From an uncultured Clostridia bacterium (lineage in GTDB: Bacteria; Bacillota; Clostridia; Oscillospirales; Acutalibacteraceae): a stretch of 64,000 nt of DNA. The stretch lies in NCBI GenBank assembly GCA_946187325.1, contig CAMHQC010000006.1, positions 1 to 64,000 of the forward strand. Direction: 5' to 3'. Numbering within the stretch: position 1 is the first letter of the stretch; every line of letters starts with the position of its first letter. Made by a program: the position numbers and the translations under genes. The notes below the pieces were generated by a model. It worked only from the letters and a program-made list of their open reading frames with translations, was not told the DNA's origin and ran no database searches. Below are positions 19,295 through 29,652 of this stretch, one piece after another.

Positions 19295-19340
19295 TTTATG
19301 TAAAGTAAAAAAGGTATCCCATCTGGAATACCTTTTTGAT

Positions 19341-19416
<76 letters not shown>

Positions 19417-19612
19417 ATATCTGCAACGTTAAATTGTACATATATTATAGCGCAGTATGTTCACTTTGTCAAGTGTAATTATGTGTAATGTTTTGTCGAT
19501 AATAAAAATTCGCTAAAATTTGAGAATAAAATTGATTTTTTACCGACACTTGTGTTATACTTATTTAGTATTTTATTTCTATAATTATATTTATGTTTAT
19601 GGAGTGGTTTAT

Positions 19613-21574
19613 ATGTGTAAAAATTGTAAAGGAAAGCCGTATTATATTACGACCGCTATCGCGTACACCTCCCGAAAGCCTCATATCGGAAACAGCTACG
19701 AGATAGTGCTCACCGACGCTATCGCGCGTTATAAACGTATGCTCGGATATGATGTATTTTTCCAGACGGGAACCGACGAACACGGTCAGAAAATTGAAAT
19801 CTACGCTCAGTCCGAGGGCTGTTCTCCTAAGGAATATGTCGATAAGGTAGCGGGGGAAATCCGCGATATCTGCGATGTTCTCAACACTTCCTACGATTAT
19901 TTTATCCGAACTACAGACGAAAAGCATGAAAAAACCGTACAGAAGATTTTTAAGAAGCTCTATGAGCAGGGCGATATTTATAAGGGAAGCTACGAGGGAC
20001 TTTACTGTACTCCGTGCGAAAGCTTCTGGACAGAGAGCCAGCTTGTTGACGGAAAATGTCCCGACTGCGGACGTGAGGTAAAAGCCGCTAAAGAGGAAGC
20101 GTACTTCCTCAAGCTCTCTAAATATCAGAAACAGCTCGAGGATTATATCGAGTCGCACCCTGACTTTATCTATCCCGAAAGCCGTAAAAAAGAAATGCTC
20201 AACAACTTTATCAAACCCGGACTCCAGGATTTATGCGTATCGCGTACAAGCTTTAAATGGGGTATTCCCGTCGATTTCGACGAGGGACACGTTGTGTACG
20301 TTTGGATTGACGCTCTCTCTAACTATATCACTTCTCTGGGCTACGATCCCGACGGAAGCTCCGAGCAGTATAAAAAATACTGGCCCGCGGACGCGCATAT
20401 TATCGGTAAGGACATTGTGCGTTTCCATACTATCTACTGGCCGATTATGCTTCTCGCTTTAGGCGAGCCTTTGCCCAAGCAGGTCTACGGACATCCCTGG
20501 CTTCTTTTCGGCGAGGATAAAATGAGTAAGAGCCGCGGTAACGTAATCTACGCCGACGAACTCGTTAAGCTTATCGGCGTTGACGCGGTAAGGTATTATC
20601 TGCTTTCCGAGATGCCTTTCGCTAATGACGGCTCTATTACTTACGAAACTATTATCGAGCGTTATAACTCCGACCTCGCTAATACTCTCGGAAACCTCGT
20701 TAACCGAACTATCGCTATGAATAACAAGTATTTCGACGGCGTTATCCAGACTCCCGATACCGCCGAGGAAGTTGATGAGGACTTAAAGAAATGCTGTTTC
20801 GATACCGTCAAAAAGGTTGACGAGTGTATAGACGCGTTCCATATGAGCGACGCTGTAGAAGCCGTTATCAACCTCGCTAAGCGTTGTAACAAATATATTG
20901 ACGAAACTACACCTTGGGTACTCGCCAAGGACGAAAGCACTAAGTCAAGACTCGGCACAGTATTATATAATCTTTTAGAGGCTATAAGATTTGTAGCCGT
21001 TTTAATCGAGCCGTTTATGCCTGATACGAGCAAGGCGATTTTCGAGCAGATGAATTGCAGTGAAAACTCCTACGACAGTCTCGAGAGCTTCGGCGCGGTT
21101 AAAGCCGGCGAAAAAGTCGGCAAAGCCGTTCCGATTTTCGCGAGAATTGATCCCGAGAAGCTCTACGCCGAAATCGACGAAATGCAGAAAAAGAATGCCG
21201 AAAACGAACATTCTATAGAGGAAGTAGAGGAGGAGATTGAGGAAATCGCTCCCGAAATCTCTATTGATGACTTCGCGAAAGCGGATATCAGAGTCGGCGA
21301 GGTTAAGGCATGCGAAAAGATTAAGAAATCCAAAAAGCTTCTTAAATTCGATATCGACGACGGAATGGGCGGACGCACTATCGTAAGCGGTATTGCGCAG
21401 TATTATAAGCCCGAGGAGCTCGTCGGAAAGAAAGTTCTTTTCGTAGCGAACTTAAAGCCTGTTAAACTATGCGGAGTTGAGAGCCGTGGTATGATACTGT
21501 CCGCTGAGTGCGGAGATGATTTACAGGTTATTACTGTAGACGAAAAGAAAGTTAACGGAAGTAAACTGTGTTAA
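19613..21574 (+). CDS. metG: Methionyl-tRNA synthetase with C-terminal tRNA-binding domain
   Basis: 'YITTAIAYTSRKPHIGNSYE', KMSKS 'DKMSKSRGNVIY', C-terminal EMAP-like 'DFAKADIRVGEVKACEKI'. Confidence 0.97.
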   Translation: MCKNCKGKPYYITTAIAYTSRKPHIGNSYEIVLTDAIARYKRMLGYDVFFQTGTDEHGQKIEIYAQSEGCSPKEYVDKVAGEIRDICDVLNTSYDYFIRTTDEKHEKTVQKIFKKLYEQGDIYKGSYEGLYCTPCESFWTESQLVDGKCPDCGREVKAAKEEAYFLKLSKYQKQLEDYIESHPDFIYPESRKKEMLNNFIKPGLQDLCVSRTSFKWGIPVDFDEGHVVYVWIDALSNYITSLGYDPDGSSEQYKKYWPADAHIIGKDIVRFHTIYWPIMLLALGEPLPKQVYGHPWLLFGEDKMSKSRGNVIYADELVKLIGVDAVRYYLLSEMPFANDGSITYETIIERYNSDLANTLGNLVNRTIAMNNKYFDGVIQTPDTAEEVDEDLKKCCFDTVKKVDECIDAFHMSDAVEAVINLAKRCNKYIDETTPWVLAKDESTKSRLGTVLYNLLEAIRFVAVLIEPFMPDTSKAIFEQMNCSENSYDSLESFGAVKAGEKVGKAVPIFARIDPEKLYAEIDEMQKKNAENEHSIEEVEEEIEEIAPEISIDDFAKADIRVGEVKACEKIKKSKKLLKFDIDDGMGGRTIVSGIAQYYKPEELVGKKVLFVANLKPVKLCGVESRGMILSAECGDDLQVITVDEKKVNGSKLC

Positions 21575-21647
21575 TGTAAACGGAGCGAAAGCTCCGTTTC
21601 TTTAGTTAATAGTTAATAGTTGGATTTTTTTATAAGAGGAAGTAGAA

Positions 21648-22421
21648 TTGAGTAAATACAAAAACATCTTTGACGCGCATTGTCATTATGACGACGACTG
21701 GTTTAACGACGACAGGGAAGAACTGCTCTCGACCTTGCGGGACTTCGGAATTTCGGGCGTAGTGTGTAACGCGGTCGATTTATTATCCGCCGAGGTTATA
21801 AAAGATTACGCCGAGCGGTACCCGTATATTTACTATACGGCGGGATTCCATCCCGAGAATTTAACCGACATTCCCGAGGATTACAAAGAGGGTATAGCAC
21901 GTTTTCTTGAACATAAAAAATGCGTCGCTATCGGCGAAATCGGTCTCGATTACCACTGGGATATCCCAAAGGATATTCAGCTTAAAATGTTCGAGGAACA
22001 GCTAAAGCTCTCAAAGGAGCTCGACGTTCCCGTAGTTGTTCACGACCGTGAAGCCCACGGCGATACTATGGATTTACTCAGAAAATACAAGCCTAAAGGC
22101 TTAATGCACTGCTTCAGCGGAAGTGTAGAGCTTATGCGCGAGGTGATTAAACTCGGAATGAGTATAAGCCTCGGCGGAGTGGTAACGTTCAAAAATGCCC
22201 GCCACAGCGTCGAATGCGCTAAGGAAGTTCCGCTCGACAGGCTTTTACTCGAAACAGACGCTCCGTATATGAGCCCTGTGCCGAACCGGGGCAAGCGAAA
22301 CGACAGCAGAAATATCGTATATGTCGCTGAAAAAATTGCCGGACTACGCGGTATAGACACTCAAAAGCTATTGGATATTACGGCTGAAAACGCCTTGAAA
22401 TTATACGAAATAGGGGATTGA
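21648..22421 (+). CDS. TatD family hydrolase
   Basis: 'FDAHCHYDD', 'AIGEIGLDYHWD', 'LLETDAPYMSPVPNRGKRN'. Confidence 0.95.
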   Translation: MSKYKNIFDAHCHYDDDWFNDDREELLSTLRDFGISGVVCNAVDLLSAEVIKDYAERYPYIYYTAGFHPENLTDIPEDYKEGIARFLEHKKCVAIGEIGLDYHWDIPKDIQLKMFEEQLKLSKELDVPVVVHDREAHGDTMDLLRKYKPKGLMHCFSGSVELMREVIKLGMSISLGGVVTFKNARHSVECAKEVPLDRLLLETDAPYMSPVPNRGKRNDSRNIVYVAEKIAGLRGIDTQKLLDITAENALKLYEIGD

Positions 22422-22423
22422 CT

Positions 22424-23590
22424 ATGAAAAAATTTATTTCAATTATTTTATCGGTATTACTGGGGGTAACTTTTATGGCTTCGTGTTCAAATTCAAAGAC
22501 CGCAAATAAAACAAAAACTCAGACAGGTCATAAAATCTATATACGCGACGATTACGCGGCGGAGGATTTAAAGGTCAAGTTTTTAAACACTCAGTCGGGA
22601 GCTAAGGAAACCGTAAAGCCCGAAAAGCTTAAAGAAAACGACGACTATACCACCTACAGCGTGTGCGGCGACACTAAAAAGTACGACCGCCTTATTATTT
22701 CGAGCGACGGTACAGACAGCATACAGCTCGCCTTTAACGATTACGTAAACGGCTGGCATATTTCTATGTACGGAATGACTCCTTTTACTTATGATGAAAA
22801 GGAAGAACCCGTCGATTACGCCGTAAAGTCCTTTAAGTACGATAAGGATAATAACAAGGACGTTTATATCCATACTCCCAAGGGCTATAAAAAGGATTCT
22901 AAAGAAAAGTATCCTGTTATATATATGACCGACGGTCAGAATCTTTTCGACAACGGCGCGACCTCTCACGGCTGTTGGAGCGTAGCCGAAAGCGTAAGAA
23001 GTATGCAGAAAAATGTCGGCAAAAGCGCGATTATCGTCGGAATCGATGACAGCACCTCTAACCGCGACAGCGAGCTTACTCCGAATATCGGCAAGGTTGT
23101 AGACGTAAGCTCGGTTGACGGCGGTTCGTTCGAAAACGGTACCGGTAAGTTTTACAGCGATTTTGTCGTGAATACCGTTATGCCGTATGTCGAGAAGAAT
23201 TACAACGTCTATACCGACCGTGAACATACCGCGATCGCCGGAAGCTCCTCGGGCGGAATCGAGAGCTTCTATATCGGTATGGAGCATCCCGATAAATTCG
23301 GCGCGGTAGGCGCGCTCTCGCCCGCGTTCTCGCTGTTCTCGGATAAAACCTGGGTTAAATATCTTAAATCGAAGAACCTCGGTAAGAACAAACCGTTCGT
23401 GTACATCTATAACGGTGACAGCGACGACCTCGAAAAATACCTTAAAAAAGGCGCTGTAAGTATGGTTGATAATCTTAAAAAGGCAGGCTATACCGACAAG
23501 GATATTATGCTTAGAGTTTACGATAAAGGTATGCATACCGAGAAATTCTGGCGCGCGGTATTTCCCGAGTTCTTAAATATGTTTATTTAA
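22424..23590 (+). CDS. Secreted alpha/beta hydrolase (Fes/esterase D-like) lipoprotein
   Basis: Lipobox-like FMASCSNS; 'KYPVIYMTDGQNLFD', nucleophile 'AIAGSSSGGIES'. Confidence 0.85.
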   Translation: MKKFISIILSVLLGVTFMASCSNSKTANKTKTQTGHKIYIRDDYAAEDLKVKFLNTQSGAKETVKPEKLKENDDYTTYSVCGDTKKYDRLIISSDGTDSIQLAFNDYVNGWHISMYGMTPFTYDEKEEPVDYAVKSFKYDKDNNKDVYIHTPKGYKKDSKEKYPVIYMTDGQNLFDNGATSHGCWSVAESVRSMQKNVGKSAIIVGIDDSTSNRDSELTPNIGKVVDVSSVDGGSFENGTGKFYSDFVVNTVMPYVEKNYNVYTDREHTAIAGSSSGGIESFYIGMEHPDKFGAVGALSPAFSLFSDKTWVKYLKSKNLGKNKPFVYIYNGDSDDLEKYLKKGAVSMVDNLKKAGYTDKDIMLRVYDKGMHTEKFWRAVFPEFLNMFI

Positions 23591-23942
23591 TATTCTTCGT
23601 TAAAGGCTTGCCCGAACGGCGAGCCTTTTGTCGTTTGGTTACAGTAAAAGGTAAAATTTCACAAATTTACACCGAAAACTTTGTGCAGAAAGTAGAAACT
23701 GAAATATGTTATAATTTTTTTGGAAAACCTGTATAAAATCGCGCGTTTATTTCGTCTATATTAATAGGCGGTTATTAGCCTTTATAATTGTCACAAAATT
23801 AAGAAATATAGGTTATTAGTAAGTGTAAAGTTATTTTTACCTTAATTATCATTCGCGCAAAAGAATTTATCCGTGAAAAATATTGAAAACTCATCTGTAA
23901 AATGGTAGAATAAGCTATATACTTTGTTATAGGAGAAAGAAT

Positions 23943-26900
23943 ATGAAAAAATCACTCGCGGTTTTATTATCTTCTATTATGATACTCTCGTCGGCTTGCG
24001 TTCCCGCGTCGGCGTTAAGCAGCGGAAAGAAGGATAATAAAACGAAAAATTATGTTGAGGGAGAGGCGATTGTCGTACTCAGAGACAGCGCCGATTTTAA
24101 TTACACAAAAGCCTCGAAAGCGTCCGTACTTTACGGAAACGGCGTAAAGCTTAAGGAGTCCTACTCGTTTAAAAAGAAATCGGGTAATCTCCGTGTAGCT
24201 GTGCTGAAATCAGCTACTCTTTCGACTAAGGAGATTATCTCGGGACTTAAAAAGAACAGCAAGATAAAGTACGCGTTCCCGAACTATAAGAAAAAGGCTT
24301 CCGCTATTACCGAGGATACCTATAGCAAATTCCAGTGGCCTTTAGAGAATGTCGGTCAGAATAACGGTAAAGCGGGAGTGGATATTAAGGCTGACGAGCT
24401 GTGGAGTAAAGCCGGCAAGGCTCAGAACGAAAACGTCGTTGCCGTACTCGATACGGGTATTGATATTAAGAACGATGAGTTTAAGGACGTTCTCTGGAAG
24501 AATCCTTACGGAAATAAGCTTCTCGGCCCGTGCGGTATCGACCTTACGGGTACATACAGCGACTATAAGCCTATAGACGACCACGGACACGGTTCTCACA
24601 TCGCGGGCGTTATAGCCGCTAAATCGGGGAACAAGACGGGTATCAGCGGAGTTAATAAATCCAACGTAAAGATTATGGCGGTTAAAATACTGAACTCTAT
24701 GGGCGGAGGAACCGACGACGGAATTCTCGCCGGCTTTGAGTATGTCCAGAGAGCTATCGAGCTGGGAACTAAAGTAACCGCGGTTAACTGTTCTTTCGGC
24801 GGCGAGGGCGACGAAACCGAGCGCGCCGCTTACGACGAGGTTATAAACGCGCTTGGTGAAAAGGGCGTTATTACCTGTATCGCCTCGGGTAATGAGGAAT
24901 TGAACCTCAACGATTTAGACGACCCCGAATCCGATAATTATTTTTACGGCGAGGTTGTAGTTCCCGCGTGCAGTAAAAGCCCTTACGCTATTACAGTTAC
25001 CGGCGCTAACGAAAACGGTGATATCCCGAGCTACGCTAACGTCGGCGACCATTATGTAGACGTAGCCGCCCCCGGCACAAATATACTCTCGACTGTATCC
25101 TATAATTGCTTTAACCCGTCAATTTATAATTCCTCGGAGATTGAAAAGCTTTGTTCTCATTATCAGAATTATGACGGCGGCTTAAAGAGCGGGGATTTCG
25201 GATACCCCGAGATTATTACTGAATTAAAAAACGCTTCTCCGTATAAAAATTTAAAGGTCGAGTCCTCAGACTCTTACTTTGGACTTTCGGGTAAAAGCGT
25301 TAAAATCACCCCCGAGGGTAAAAAGGCTTCCCAAACCGTTACCTGTGTGTTTGAAGTGCCGTTTACTCTTGATGACGCTGATAAAAACTACAGCGTAAGC
25401 CTTATGATGAAAGCTGACGGATACGCCGAGGGCTATTGTATGGATATTCCCGCCGACAGCGATGTTGACGAAGCTATAGAGGACAGCGAGTCTTATTTTG
25501 ATATTATGGCTTACGGAGACAACGATTGGATCCATATTTACTCCGATGTGGATGTTAAAAAAGATATTTACGATAAAGATAAAGACAGAAAGCTTGTTTT
25601 CGTGTTACGCAGCGACAGCTCGGTTTATATCGACGACCTGGCAGTAAGTAACCAGTCGGCTTGTGAGGACGATTTCGGTAAGTACGATTTCTGTTCGGGA
25701 ACTTCTATGGCGACCTCATTTGTAACGGCTTCCGTAGCGTTAGCCAGAAACGCTTATCCCGAGGCTTCAACCTTAGAGCTCGTTAATATGGTAGCTAACT
25801 CAGGCGAGGTTCATCCCGAGTACGAGGGCAAGGTAAAGCATAATAACTTCCTAACTCTCGACAGTTTGGAAAATATCCCGCCGATGATCAGTAAGGCATC
25901 GTATAACGACGGCGGTAACGTTAAACTCGAGGGCTCGTTTAGGAATGTTGAAAAAGCCTATGTAAACGATAAAGAGGTTGATATTCTGAGTCAGGACGCT
26001 GTGTCCGTAGTAATTCCGGATAATAAGTACAGCACTCATAACGTAAATATAAAGCTTGAAAACTCCGCGGGAAGCGATAGTATAGACGTTTTACTTTCCA
26101 AGAAAAATGCTCTTGCCGAAACTAAAAAGGTTCTCGGTAAGCCCGAGGATACCAGCACAGCGTTATTTGTTCCCGCGGGTTATAAAGCCTACTTAATCGA
26201 CACATATTACGGCTCGGTAGGCGAGCTTAGTACCGTATCCGCTAAGAAGTCCTATACCTATGAGGATGAGAGATACACTATGGGCTTAAACAAGCTGTTT
26301 GACAGCGAGTTTTATCTAGTTCACTCAGCCGTGTATTATAATAATAAGATTTATATAACGGTCAGCAATAATATTGTATCATCCGCTAAGACCCACACTC
26401 TCGGTTATGATTCAATCCTCGCGTGCTTCGACCCGAAAACCGAAAAGACCGTTAAGGTTTGTGACTTGCCCGACGAGTGTCTTTTAGGCTCGAGCCTCGC
26501 GGTTTATAATAACAGCCTGTATCTTATCGGCGGTTATGAAATCAATGAGCTTGAATTTGTGGACAGTGTTTACAAGTTTAACGCTTCTAAAAAAGTCCTC
26601 GCTAAAACCGACACCCCTATGCCGGAGGGCAGAGCTTATACTCAGTTTATTGAGTTGGGCGGTAAGCTTGTCGGCTTCTACGGAAGCATAGAGAGTACCG
26701 AAATGCCGCCGGCTATTGTATTCGACGGTAAAAGCTGGAAAACTTCTTCCGTAAAGCTCGAAAGTACCGACTGTACTACCTACACTTACTCGGGCGGCAA
26801 GACCGTTAAACAGTATGTCGGTAATGTCGGTATTGATAAAAACGGCGTTTTCTGTAACGGCGCTTATGTTTCGGGTTACGGCGATACGTTTACCTACGAC

Positions 26901-27656
26901 GCCGCTAACGATAAGATTATCGAAAACAAGTATTGTTCGAGATTTAATACCACAGACGCGAGACTTATCGGAACTACCGTCCCCGGCGCGTTTATCGGAT
27001 TTACCGTAGTCGATATGGACGCTGATTACGACGACGATGACGATTACGATTTTGATTCGTCGTTCGATATGAGCTCTATAAGCTACCCCGGTTTTGACGA
27101 TTTCAGCGGAGTAAAATCATATATGATTGAGCTCGATAATACTTCCCGTTACTCCGCCTCGCCTAAAACTCCTAAGCTCTCCGCAACCTCGGCGTCGCTA
27201 AAAGCGGGAGCGGTTAAGACCGTCAAGGTGACTAACGGCACAGCTGTCAGCTGGAGTTCTTCGAAGAAGTCGGTCGCAACCGTTAAAAACGGTAAGATTA
27301 CCGCCTTAAAGAAAGGCTCGGCTAAAATTACCGCGACGCTCTCAGACGGCAGTAAGCTTACCTGTAATGTCAAGGTAACCACCAGCCCGGCGATTAAAGC
27401 CGGCGGTAAAAAGTTCAGCTCAAGAACAACCTACTCTCTTAAAAAGGGCGGTTACTTAAAGGTTAAAATTACGGGAAAAGCCGATTCGGTAAATAACGTT
27501 TATAAGACGTCTAATAAAAAAGTCGCTAAGGTTACTTCGTCTAAGTCTGCTAAAACCGTTAAGATTAAAGGTGTTAAAGCCGGTAAAGCCGTTATCACAG
27601 TTAAGGTAAACGGCGTAAGCTTTAAGATAAAAGTTAGGGTAACAGGAGTAATCTGA
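23943..27656 (+). CDS. S8 family subtilisin-like serine protease with Kelch-like and C-terminal BIG2 domains
   Basis: Catalytic D 'VVAVLDTGIDI', H 'DHGHGSHIAGVIA', S 'SGTSMATSFVTAS'; C-terminal Ig-like repeats. Confidence 0.93.
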   Translation: MKKSLAVLLSSIMILSSACVPASALSSGKKDNKTKNYVEGEAIVVLRDSADFNYTKASKASVLYGNGVKLKESYSFKKKSGNLRVAVLKSATLSTKEIISGLKKNSKIKYAFPNYKKKASAITEDTYSKFQWPLENVGQNNGKAGVDIKADELWSKAGKAQNENVVAVLDTGIDIKNDEFKDVLWKNPYGNKLLGPCGIDLTGTYSDYKPIDDHGHGSHIAGVIAAKSGNKTGISGVNKSNVKIMAVKILNSMGGGTDDGILAGFEYVQRAIELGTKVTAVNCSFGGEGDETERAAYDEVINALGEKGVITCIASGNEELNLNDLDDPESDNYFYGEVVVPACSKSPYAITVTGANENGDIPSYANVGDHYVDVAAPGTNILSTVSYNCFNPSIYNSSEIEKLCSHYQNYDGGLKSGDFGYPEIITELKNASPYKNLKVESSDSYFGLSGKSVKITPEGKKASQTVTCVFEVPFTLDDADKNYSVSLMMKADGYAEGYCMDIPADSDVDEAIEDSESYFDIMAYGDNDWIHIYSDVDVKKDIYDKDKDRKLVFVLRSDSSVYIDDLAVSNQSACEDDFGKYDFCSGTSMATSFVTASVALARNAYPEASTLELVNMVANSGEVHPEYEGKVKHNNFLTLDSLENIPPMISKASYNDGGNVKLEGSFRNVEKAYVNDKEVDILSQDAVSVVIPDNKYSTHNVNIKLENSAGSDSIDVLLSKKNALAETKKVLGKPEDTSTALFVPAGYKAYLIDTYYGSVGELSTVSAKKSYTYEDERYTMGLNKLFDSEFYLVHSAVYYNNKIYITVSNNIVSSAKTHTLGYDSILACFDPKTEKTVKVCDLPDECLLGSSLAVYNNSLYLIGGYEINELEFVDSVYKFNASKKVLAKTDTPMPEGRAYTQFIELGGKLVGFYGSIESTEMPPAIVFDGKSWKTSSVKLESTDCTTYTYSGGKTVKQYVGNVGIDKNGVFCNGAYVSGYGDTFTYDAANDKIIENKYCSRFNTTDARLIGTTVPGAFIGFTVVDMDADYDDDDDYDFDSSFDMSSISYPGFDDFSGVKSYMIELDNTSRYSASPKTPKLSATSASLKAGAVKTVKVTNGTAVSWSSSKKSVATVKNGKITALKKGSAKITATLSDGSKLTCNVKVTTSPAIKAGGKKFSSRTTYSLKKGGYLKVKITGKADSVNNVYKTSNKKVAKVTSSKSAKTVKIKGVKAGKAVITVKVNGVSFKIKVRVTGVI

Positions 27657-27661
27657 ACCTC

Positions 27662-27890
27662 GGTTTTGTCGGACAGATTTCCGCCTACCCTTTGTTAAAA
27701 TGCTCGGAAACCCGTCAGGGTTTCCTGTGCTTTTGCCGCGGCTAGACGAAAATCTGCCTCGGCAAAACTCCTTTGGACTTTAAACGGTTGAAATTTTAGG
27801 CGATTTGCGGTGCGGAGAATGTTAGCAGGCTGGCGCCTGCTGACGTTCGACAAGCCGTAAAGAGTCAAAATCACTCCGTTTAAAGCGTGG
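27662..27890 (+). ncRNA. Candidate structured RNA of unknown class
   Basis: Nested stems GTTTTGTCGGaCAGATTT/AAATCTGcctCGGCAAAAC, GGAAACCC/GGGTTTCC, TTTAAACGG/CCGTTTAAA, GTTAGCAGGC/GCCTGCTGAC. Confidence 0.35.
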
Positions 27891-27929
27891 TTCGGATTGC
27901 TTCTGTTACCCTAAGGTAAAATAAACAGT

Positions 27930-27963
27930 AAGCAGGAGAGGGGGGGGCTCTCCTGCTTATTTC
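27930..27963 (+). terminator. Intrinsic terminator
   Basis: AAGCAGGAGAGgggggggCTCTCCTGCTTATTT. Confidence 0.7.
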
Positions 27964-28054
27964 TGTATTAGAATTAAAAAAGTAATTGTATATATCCTTT
28001 ATTTGTGGTATAATTTAGAAGTTGAAAAACTTTAGAAAGGCTAAGGTAATCATT

Positions 28055-29338
28055 ATGAGCAATTTTAAAAATGGTACAAAGTGCGTACAGGCGGGCTATA
28101 CTCCCAAAACAGGCGAGCCGAGAGTTCTGCCGATTATCCAGAGTACGACTTTTAAATACGATACGAGCGAGGCTATGGGCGAGCTTTTTGATTTACAGAA
28201 AAGCGGTTACTTCTATACACGCCTTGCTAATCCTACCGCCGACTGTGTAGCAAAAAAGCTGTGCGAGCTTGAGGGCGGTTCAGCGGGAATGTTACTTTCA
28301 TCCGGTCAGGCGGCCAACTTCTTCGCTGTGTTTAATATAGCCTCCGCAGGCGACCATATTGTATCCAGCGCGGCGATTTACGGAGGAACATTTAACCTGT
28401 TCTCAGTTACTATGAAAAAAATGGGAATCGAGTTTACCTTTGTCGATCCCGATTGCAGCGAGGAAGAGTTAAGAGCGGCGTTTAAACCTAATACAAAGGC
28501 GCTGTTCGGCGAGACTATCGCTAACCCCGCTTTAGCGGTTTTAGATATCGAGATGTTCGCCAAAGTAGCTCACGAAAACGGAGTTCCGCTTATTATAGAT
28601 AATACTTTCGCTACTCCGGTAAACTGTCGTCCGTTTGAATGGGGAGCTGATATCGTAACCCATTCTACCACCAAGTATCTTGACGGACACGCTACCTCCG
28701 TAGGCGGAGCGATTGTAGACAGCGGTAATTTTAATTGGATGGATTACGCTGATAAATTCCCGGGACTCACTACTCCCGACGAAAGCTATCACGGAATCGT
28801 TTACTGCGAGCAGTTCGGTATAGGCGGAGCGTATATTACTAAATGCGTAGCCCAGCTTATGCGTGACTTCGGAAGCTCTCCCTCCGCGTTTAACGCTTTC
28901 CTGCTCAACGTCGGTATGGAAACTCTCCACGTTCGTATGCCAAAGCACTGCGCTAACGCTCAGGCTGTTGCCGAGTATTTAAACGCTCACGAAAAGGTAG
29001 CCTGGGTTCAATACTGCGGACTTAAAGGCGATAAATACTACGAGCGCGGTCAGAAATATCTCCCCAACGGCTCCTGCGGAGTTCTTTCGTTCGGAGTTAA
29101 AGGCGGTAGAAAAGCTGCCGAGGAGTTTATGAAGAACCTTAAACTCTGCGCTATCGTTACTCACGTTGCCGACGCGAGAACTTCTATTCTTCATCCCGCG
29201 AGCTCAACCCACCGCCAGATGAGCGATGAGGAGCTTTTAGCGGGCGGCGTTGCTCCTGATATGATGCGTTTGAGCGTAGGTATCGAGGATGTAGAGGATA
29301 TTATCGCCGATATCGAAAACGCGCTTAAATCAATCTAA
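28055..29338 (+). CDS. O-acetylhomoserine aminocarboxypropyltransferase / PLP Cys-Met metabolism enzyme
   Basis: 'PIIQSTTFKYDTSEAMGELFDL', 'YTRLANPTADCVAKKLCELEGG', PLP Lys 'THSTTKYLDGHATSVGG'. Confidence 0.93.
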   Translation: MSNFKNGTKCVQAGYTPKTGEPRVLPIIQSTTFKYDTSEAMGELFDLQKSGYFYTRLANPTADCVAKKLCELEGGSAGMLLSSGQAANFFAVFNIASAGDHIVSSAAIYGGTFNLFSVTMKKMGIEFTFVDPDCSEEELRAAFKPNTKALFGETIANPALAVLDIEMFAKVAHENGVPLIIDNTFATPVNCRPFEWGADIVTHSTTKYLDGHATSVGGAIVDSGNFNWMDYADKFPGLTTPDESYHGIVYCEQFGIGGAYITKCVAQLMRDFGSSPSAFNAFLLNVGMETLHVRMPKHCANAQAVAEYLNAHEKVAWVQYCGLKGDKYYERGQKYLPNGSCGVLSFGVKGGRKAAEEFMKNLKLCAIVTHVADARTSILHPASSTHRQMSDEELLAGGVAPDMMRLSVGIEDVEDIIADIENALKSI

Positions 29339-29369
29339 AAATCCAATAAAATAATATTCTAATAAAGAA

Positions 29370-29404
29370 TTAACCTCCGTCTGTAAAAAGGCGGAGGTTT
29401 TTAA
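29370..29404 (+). terminator. Intrinsic terminator
   Basis: AACCTCCGTCTGTAAAAAGGCGGAGGTTTTT. Confidence 0.75.
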
Positions 29405-29439
29405 AATATTATTTTTTCGTTACATTGATATATCTATGA

Positions 29440-29620
29440 ACACTCGCTTCGAATCTCTTGCCTCAATCAAAAAAATAAGGAACCAACTCCAAAGAGCTAG
29501 TTCCTTATTTGGCGGAGGACAAGAGTATATCATAAATGCGAGGACTTTGTTCTCGAACCTTACGGCTTGTTCAAAGCTAAAGTATCATAAACGCTCCTCG
29601 TTAAAAATGCTCCACAGGAC
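29440..29620 (-). repeat. Truncated tRNA-tail mirror unit plus terminator (copy A), near-identical to 30509-30690
   Basis: CTTCGAATCTCTTGCC...AATAAGGAACCAACTC..GAGCTAGTTCCTTATTTGGCGGAGGACAAGAG...CGAACCTTACGGCTTGTTCAAAGCTAAAGTATCATAAACGCTCC. Confidence 0.8.
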
Positions 29621-29652
29621 ACACTCAATAAAGAATGTACCCTGTGTGATGT

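Noticed and set aside
19565-20158. 197-aa antisense ORF opposite metG
   Set aside because: Opposite a strongly supported housekeeping gene
22583-23536. 317-aa antisense ORF
   Set aside because: Fully opposite the well-supported hydrolase gene 22424-23590; no RBS or family features
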